This document shows, in pieces, positions 57,400 through 64,000 of a stretch of DNA of 64,000 nt. The first letter of the stretch is position 1. Every line of letters starts with the position of its first letter. The position numbers and the translations under genes were made by a program. The notes below the pieces were generated by a model, which saw only the letters and a program-made list of their open reading frames with translations, did not search any database and was not told the origin of the DNA. The DNA comes from Carettochelys insculpta (Eukaryota; Chordata; Testudines; Carettochelyidae): the NCBI RefSeq assembly GCF_033958435.1, contig NC_134137.1, positions 319,609,501-319,673,500 of the forward strand. The letters are read 5' to 3'.

Positions 57400-57850
57400 G
57401 CTGATGGAAGCTTAGAAATTGGGCTGCGCTGCCCCAAGGCCAGCAAAAGCTCTCAGCTCCTATTGGCCAGAGGCACAAAACTGACCAATAGGAACTGAGG
57501 GATTTTGCTGAGGGTAGGGACAATGCAGCACAATTTCTCAGGTCCTATTCACCAGTTTCTGGCAAGTAGGAGCTGACACATTTTGCTAGGGGTGGGAGCT
57601 GAAAGCCTCCCACTCCCCAGTCTGCCAGCGCAGAGAGCCACATGGCACAGCCTTTGGGCATGGGCTTCTGGCAGTCACGGAAACCCACCTGAGAGTGCTG
57701 TTGGCCAGGAGCTGCTTAGGTAAGGGCCTTCTGGCCAGAGCCTTCTTCTGGCACCACACCCAAACTCCGTCCCAGACCCTGCATCCCATCTAATATCCTT
57801 CGCACAGCCAGAATCCTCTCCTACACCCATAACCCCTATTAGGCCCTGCA
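57400..57850. repeat. GC-rich dispersed repeat with repeated AGCTCCTATT motifs
   Basis: The motif CTCAGCTCCTATTGGCC, its variants and its inverse (CCAATAGGAACTGAGG) occur several times over 57360-57560. A C-rich stretch of CCCAGACCCTGCA type follows. This is the same general style as 63340-64000. The class is uncertain. Confidence 0.35.
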
Positions 57851-58027
57851 CCCCAATACACAATACACCTTGTATTGCCTCAAAGTAATAGACTCCTTTT
57901 CCTGTCAAATAAACCCTTATTGCAAAGTCAGCATTTCCACCTTCAACCTGTACTTTTATTTAGCTTCCGACTTCAAACAGCATCATTTATGGAGCTCTTC
58001 ATCAATTGTCTAGTTATTCCATCATAT
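57851..58027. other. No recognised feature
   Basis: Short spacer. Confidence 0.3.
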
Positions 58028-58070
58028 AGTCTATAAGGTGCCACAGGACCCTTGGTTGCTGTTACAGCTT
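58028..58070 (-). repeat. Fragment of the TATCGGAGGGG family
   Basis: AGTCTATAAGGTGCCACAGG followed by ACCCTTGGTTGCTGTTACAG is the reverse complement of the middle of the copies at 28808 and 60632. Confidence 0.8.
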
Positions 58071-59393
58071 ATATATAGTTTTCTACAGATGAGCATTCCT
58101 GGGCAAAAAATAAAAACAGCAATTAGAACACAAGATGAAAAGGCAACTCTAAAACTGGCAAATTTTAAGACTCCATTAGGAAAAGCCTAATCTGTGGCAA
58201 ATCAATTTAATATAAATTCAGGAAAAGGTCTAAAACCAAATATTCCATGCTTAATTCAATGAACACTCCAAATTCTTGCAAAGCTGGTTAGCTTTGGGAG
58301 GCCTACACAAAATGTATTTGGTCTTGATCCAGTTCCTAGTGGACAAATGGTCCTACCATAATTGGCATGGATTGGCAAATTGGCAGACTAATGATAGCAA
58401 GCTGGAGCTGAATGAGCAGAATGTGTATAGGTCTCTTCAGGCTGAATTGCAATACATTTTTCATAGAGTAGAAGTTTTGAAGCACTCATTTAATGGATCA
58501 ATAGAGGGCTTCGCTCTCTAAAGCTGTCAATATGACAGCTTTTACGAACACTAACTATACAGGTAAAAACTATCAACAGAATGTAATAAAAGAATAGTAG
58601 GTAAGTTGTTGAAATGGTAACTGGAAATTGAGTGGGTATTTGATGTAATACTCAATTTGTAAAAAAAATAGCAGATAAGCCAGACTATAAACAGAGCTTG
58701 GAATGACATCACTATAGATGTGTTGGCCTTGAAAGTGACTAGAGTGGCTGTGTCACACTGCTTGGGAATGACGAATGAGAATGTTTTTATTGTCAAGGTT
58801 TTGTAGCTGAACACAAAGGATATGCCTCAGCAGTTTACCATTTACTGGCTTTCAAATCATCCACATTCCTCGAAATACTAAGTCTTGCTGTAAAAAACAG
58901 ATATGGTAAGATAAAAAATCATGTCATTTATATACCTTTGCTCCATATTGGGTCACTCAACACTATGAATCCAGAGAAACAGGAAGAAAAGGTGTGTTTA
59001 ATTTCCACTGCAAATAGTTTTAGGAGGCATGTGCTGTCATGAAATAAATGATCATTGTAATTAACATTACTTAATTTAGTTCCTAATTCCAAACAAGTTC
59101 TTATCACATGTACCAATATGTTAGTTTCCATTATATTTCCTGCTGACACTTGATCAAGCATTAAAGATCCGTGATATTTAGCGAAATGCCAATTCCATTT
59201 TGAATATGTTCTTTCCTAGCATTTTAAGGACCAAACCATGGCTCTAGAAGTCAGTGATGTGCAAAAGGGTGTAGGGGAGGGTATCTTATGAACCTGAATG
59301 ATATTAAGGGAGGGACTAACATGTATGTAAGGCATTATGCCTCCTTAGAAACAAGGGAAAATATGCTGTGCAGTGGTAGTGCCAGATCACCAA
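58071..59393. other. No recognised feature
   Basis: AT-rich and unique-looking. Confidence 0.4.
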
Positions 59394-60104
59394 AGCTACG
59401 TCTACACGTGACACCTACATCAAAGTAGCTTATTTCGATGCAGCAACATCGAAATAGGCTATTTCGATGAATGATGTCTACACGTCCTCCAGGGCTGGCA
59501 ACGTCGATGTTCAACATCGACGTTGCGCAGCACCACATCGAAATAGGCACTGCGAGGGAACGTCTACACGCCAAAGTAGCACACATCGAAATAAGGGTGC
59601 CAGGCACAGCTGCAGACAGGGTCACAGGGCGGACTCAACAGCAAGCCGCTCCCTTAAAGGGCCCCTCCCAGACACAGTTGCACTAAACAACACAAGATCC
59701 ACAGAGCCAACAACTGGTTGCAGACCCTGTGCATGCAGCATGGATCCCCCGCTGCAGCAGCAGCAGCCAGAAGCCCTGGGCTAAGGGCTGCTGCACACGG
59801 TGACCATAGAGCCCCGCAGGGGCTGGAGAGAGAGCGTCTCTCAACCCCTCAGCTGATGGCCACCATGGCGGACCCCGCTATTTCGATGTTGCGGGACGCG
59901 GATCGTCTACACGTGCCCTACTTCGATGTTCAACTTCGAAGTAGGGCGCTATTCCCATCCCCTCATGGGGTTAGCGGCTTCGACGTCTCACTGCCTAACG
60001 TCGATGTTAACATCGAAATAGTGCCCAACACGTGTAGCCGTGACGGGCGCTATTTCGAAGTTAGTGCCGCTACTTCGAAGTAGCGTGCACGTGTAGACAG
60101 GGCT
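59394..60104 (-). mobile_element. 711-bp Harbinger-type non-autonomous element, copy 2
   Basis: Ends AGCTACGTCTACACGTG and AGCCCTGTCTACACGTG, exactly the same length as copy 1 at 3441 and inverted relative to it. The two share even fine features, such as CATGCAGCATGGATCCCC, a CAG repeat and the TTCGAAGTAGGGC block. Flanks are CAA and CAT. The frames 59718-60083 (121 codons) and 59467-59784 (105 codons) are open here as in copy 1. The near identity points to recent activity of this family. Confidence 0.85.
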
Positions 60105-60631
60105 CATAAGGGTGGAGTGAGCTTCTGAAACCCGTCTCAGAGTTGCCCAGGGTTGTGAGGCACCTCCACCACCACCTGATCTTAATATGAGATAACATTG
60201 TCTGTACTTGTTATGGATCAGCTCCCTGAAATCAATAGCCTTGGAAAACCCAAGCACTACCTTCTAGCCTCCTTCCGCTGGCCTTGCTTTCTGTGTAAAT
60301 GGGGTGATAGGCACACAGCAGTCCCCAAGTATTTGGTGCCCTCACTAAAGTTTCCAGCCCCTTTTGCAACAGACACGCATGGAATTTCCAGGACTGCTGT
60401 TTCAAAATGAACGGTACATAGCAATTTATAAGATTCAACTCAGGACCACCACTTGGTTTTTGACCACTGAGCTATATTTATAATGCAAGGGAGGAAAAGT
60501 GTATTATCAAAGAATAGAGATTCCAGTGATAGAGAGTAAGAATTCTGGAAACAAATTGATACATACAAAACAAAATCATAATGTGCTTTCTGGAGAGTAA
60601 ACTTGACTAACATCCAACATTCTCTCCAGTA
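60105..60631. other. No recognised feature
   Basis: No repeat or coding signal that I can support. Confidence 0.35.
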
Positions 60632-60853
60632 TCGGAGGGGTAGCTGTGTTAGTCTGGATCTGTAACAGCAATGAAGGGTCCTGTGGCACCTTATAGACTA
60701 ACAGAAAAGTTTTGAGCGTGAGCTTTCGAGAGCACAGACTCACTTCATCAGATGCTCATCATCTGATGAAGTGAGCCTGTGCTCTAGAAAGCTCATGCTC
60801 AAAACTTTTCTGTTAGTCTATAAGGTGTCACAGGACCCTTTGTTGCTGTAACA
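60632..60853. repeat. Inverted pair of the TATCGGAGGGG family
   Basis: A forward copy (60632-60755, TATCGGAGGGGTAGCTGTG to TCACTTCATCAGATGCTC) is followed at once by an inverted partial copy (60756-60853). The second begins ATCATCTGATGAAGTGAG and ends ACCCTTTGTTGCTGTAAC. The junction is the 3' end of both, so they are tail to tail. Confidence 0.9.
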
Positions 60854-61166
60854 TTCACTCCAGTGTTTTCAGGTGAGCCTGCTTGAGATCCCACTTTCAT
60901 GCAACAGATTTGCAGTCCATTTACTGCCTAGCTGATAGATGCCAGAGGATCTTATCTGACCTCCAGATAAATAGAGCAAACCTTGCAAGTGCACCCAAAG
61001 ATAAGGTTCTCCTCTCCTGCTTGGTTTTTTTTTCCCCTCCCTGTTAATTTCTTTCAAAAGTTTTAAAATCCTTTTTTTGCTTTGAGTTCAGATGGGTGAT
61101 TGGAGGCCTGCTGCGAATGAGACAGTGCTCAATTTACGCGTTAACAGTTAGTTGGGTAAACATCAT
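60854..61166. other. No recognised feature
   Basis: Contains a short poly-T stretch at 61027. Confidence 0.35.
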
Positions 61167-61316
61167 GACTACATCTGTACTATAGCGATCTGTCGACAGA
61201 AAGCCTCGACACACAAAAGATGATCGAAAAAGCAATCCACTCTGTTGACAGAGAGCGGCCGGACTGCCCGGCCCTCTCTCAACAGAATGGCTGACTGGAA
61301 GCACAGCAGACAGGGC
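61167..61316 (+). mobile_element. Truncated family C MITE
   Basis: GACTACATCTGTACTATAGC at the left, then ATCTGTCGACAGAAAGCC and CTCTGTTGACAGAGAGC, as in 47655 and 49323. The right end is lost. Confidence 0.65.
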
Positions 61317-61325
61317 AGTTCCCAG

Positions 61326-61384
61326 TTCTGCAGTGAGCTCCATACAAAGTTGGTCCACCGGTGCAGAGCTCACTGCAGAATTGG
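61326..61384. repeat. Inverted repeat (15-bp arms)
   Basis: TTCTGCAGTGAGCTC at 61326 and its reverse complement GAGCTCACTGCAGAA ending near 61382, with about 27 bases between. Confidence 0.85.
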
Positions 61385-63339
61385 GGCCCTAGGAACAAAG
61401 TCTGCATATGCATAACTTCCATTGACCTCACGGGTAGGTTTATAATTTCTTTTAACACACTGGCCAAAATACTTAAGCAATTAAAAACAGATAAGAAAAA
61501 TAAAAGCAGAAAATATTAAAATAGGAGATCTAAAATACAGAGGAGACTCTCCCTTGAAACGTGATAACTGAAGTACTGGTGGAGAACTGAAACCAATGTT
61601 GCATTGTTATCTAATAGGCTAATCTTCACTTCTGCAAGTCTTTCAATATATCGATATATTTTATTCATTCCGCACGTTGCTGGTCTTTGCTTTAGGTTGA
61701 TAATTGTCTTGTTCTGACCTGGAGTTGATTTTCCAAGCTCTGATTTGGTTTTCTATGTGATAAGGTTTTGAAAGGAGAGGCTACCTCTAATACTTAGAAA
61801 CACTAAGTCATAACTCACCCTTCATTAATACACAGATTGTGAATCTCTAACTCCGTTTTCTGTCCTCTTCATTAGTAATGGCTTAGGGGTGACAGACTGA
61901 ATGATCTATCTTAAGCTCCTCATGCTTTGATGGGGAGGAGGAGGCATGCAAATACCTTCAGCTAGTTTGCATGTTAAAGGTCACTGCTAGCAGATGGCTT
62001 GCTGAAGATCAGAAACCTACTTTGTGGTGCCAGAAAAGGCAAACTCTTTTCAGTGACATGAATTGATAATATGGGGGATATTAAATACACATAAATAGGC
62101 CTTTATTCTCCTCTTAAACTCAATTTCAGGGTGTGTATTAGCCAAAACAGTGAACACAGTATTTCCCATTGTGTCCCTTTGTCCTGATTCCTCCAGTCCC
62201 TAGCGCTTTAATGACTCAACTCCCTAACTCCCTAACTCCAGCAAAGCACAGAAATCTTCAAGTATGTTTTTGAAAAAAGCAAATAAACTCTCTAAAATTT
62301 ATTTCAGTTTTAGACTGTACTTGCATATCACTTCTCTACTATATTTCCTGTGCAGAATGGAACACAAGTACTTGAATAATGCATTAAAATCTCTTAAAAT
62401 CCATTTTGCAAAAAAGTGCTTTATATTAAGCATTGTAAAATTATTGCACATCGCTTTTATTATGTAGTTCATCTTAAATGGGGCAGAATATTTTAATAGT
62501 CAGAGAAAAGTCATTTTTTATAGCTTAAATTAGAGACATATCTATTTTTTCCCATAAAATATGCATACATGATTTTCAGTGTCATCTAACTAACATGTTT
62601 CAGAAAGACTTTGCAATAGCAAACATAGCAAACCTCTGCCAAGACAGAAAGTAATAGATAAGCATGATTAATAGCAACTGTATTTTTTTTTCATTTTGTG
62701 CAAATTCATATTTTGAAACATGAATCGCTTTAGGTAGGTTGCCTCATTTGAGGTAGGTAGTAGATGCAATTAACCGGTCTCTGCCAGTTAAAGAGCTAAG
62801 TACAAAACTGCAAATTATATCAGAGAATTAAACTGTCAAAACATCTTAAACTATTCACAATGTAGCTATCCGATAAATAAAAAAAAATGATTTTCTTAAA
62901 AAATGTCAGCCATTCTTGAATTGATTATCAACTGCTGTATAGAGACATGCAATATTGAATATTTCGACCACAATGTAAACTTATAGGTCTGATTCACTCC
63001 TGAATAGACTATAGCCCTATTAAGAAACTGGTTCCTGAACAGGTGAGGTCAATTGGAAGCTGGGTCCCTGAATCTCTGTTGCAGGCCATATTAGCACATA
63101 CCTAAATGTGAGTTAGAGGATGCCTTAGTTTGACAGTCCCAAAGGCCTACATGCCAACCAGTGGTAGCCAAACTGCTTCACACTGCTTCATACCTTGCAG
63201 GCCGTTTATGCCAGAACTAGATGGGAATAGGGATGAGGATGACAGGGGCTTGATTTCCACCTAGAAACTCTGGTTGTAAAGGGACTCTGGCAGCTCTGGT
63301 CAGCACTGGTGACTGGGCCACTAAAAACACAGTCACCCA
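61385..63339. other. No recognised feature
   Basis: AT-rich. A small CCCTAACT tandem run lies at 62221-62238. Confidence 0.4.
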
Positions 63340-64000
63340 CTCAAGCAAGCTCCATGCTCAGCTCTCTGGAAGTAGCAACATCTCCCTTGGGTCCTTAGAA
63401 GAAAGGCATCCAGAGAGGCTCTGCATGCTGCCCCCACCCTGAGCACTGTCTCTAAAGTTCCTATTGGCCAAGAATAACAGCCAATGGGATCTGCAGGGGT
63501 GGTGCCTTTGGGTGGATGCAGTGCACAGAGCTCCCTGGCTGCACATCCCCCAACGTGCCAAGATACATGTTGCTACTTCCAGGAGCCGCCTGAGGGAAGT
63601 GTCACCTGAAGCCCTCAACCATCACTCTTTCCCACATTCCAAACCCCTGACCCATCCCTGAGCCCCTTTCCATACCCAAACTGAACCCCTTCCTGGACCC
63701 CAACCCTCTGCCTCAGCTCAGAATCCCCTCTAACCTCCAAACTCCTTGGCCCCAACCCAGAGCTTTCTCCTGCACCCTAACCCCCTCTTCCTCAGCCCAA
63801 AGTTCAAACCCCAAACTAGAACTTTTGTCCCCCCATTTTTCAACCCCACTTCCCTCTGCCAGAGTCGCCCCCTGAACCCCTAATTTTTGGCCTTATGTCA
63901 CAGCCCACATCCCCAGCTGGAGCTCTCATGCCCTCCCACACCACAACCCTCTGCCCCAGCATGGTGAAAATGAGCAACTGAATGAGGGTGGAGGAAAGTG
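63340..64000. repeat. GC-rich interspersed repeat, runs off the window end
   Basis: Motifs AACAGCCAATGGGATCTGCA and GGTGGTGCCTTTGGGTGGAT are followed by long CCCAACCC/CCCTGAACCCC-type C-rich sequence. Shares its core with 22720-23030 in inverted orientation. Probably a non-autonomous DNA transposon, but no ends are seen. Confidence 0.4.

Overview
The window is non-coding nuclear DNA from a vertebrate, most likely a cryptodiran turtle. The reasons are the repeat families: CR1 LINEs ending in ATTCTATG-type tails, tRNA-derived SINEs whose 3' ends match CR1, decayed Gypsy and RTE retrotransposons, and many short DNA transposons with GGCTRTGTCTACAC-type ends. The species cannot be fixed from the sequence alone. 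I found no intact host protein gene, no functional tRNA or rRNA gene and no CRISPR array. It reads as a gene desert or a large intron filled with transposons of different ages.

Layout. 0-9 kb: a MIR-like fragment, a weak retrovirus-like coding remnant, a 711-bp Harbinger-type element (3441-4151), a SINE, a TTCGAAAG-rich MITE and a CR1 tail. 9-15.5 kb: a pogo/Tigger-type MITE with TA duplications, two head-to-head CR1 pieces and a GC-rich repeat. 15.5-20.6 kb: a retrotransposon block with a CR1 ORF2 remnant (RT with Asp-Asp), a second CR1, and a Gypsy pol remnant (RT, RNase H, start of integrase). 22-29 kb: a foldback MITE, a long CR1 on the minus strand and GC-rich repeats. 30-32 kb: a minus-strand RTE-type LINE with a trinucleotide tail. 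32.9-33.7 kb: the N-terminal part of a HARBI1-like transposase. 34-38 kb: CR1 copies and a hAT element with a perfect 8-bp duplication. 39-50 kb: a dense cluster of MITEs, several of them inserted in a decayed minus-strand Gypsy element (gag at 48.3-47.4 kb, integrase at 46.4-45.6 kb). 50.6-53.8 kb: a 3.19-kb PIF/Harbinger element. 54-64 kb: more MITEs, a second 711-bp element in the opposite orientation, an inverted pair of a short unclassified repeat, and a GC-rich repeat running off the end.

The most interesting unit is the 3.19-kb element at 50607-53797. It carries a two-exon Myb/SANT-like accessory gene on the plus strand and a convergent remnant of a HARBI1-like transposase on the minus strand, and it is flanked by a 3-bp AAG duplication. 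The 711-bp elements at 3441 and 59394 share both of its ends and look like shortened derivatives, so a larger element and its MITE progeny sit in one window. The intron of the Myb-like gene holds a 436-bp almost perfect palindrome with smaller palindromes inside each arm. Several MITE families with unrelated interiors share the same terminal sequence and 3-bp (often TTA/TAA) duplications, which suggests that one transposase type mobilised all of them. None of the coding remnants looks functional. All boundaries are read by eye and are approximate unless a target-site duplication is stated.
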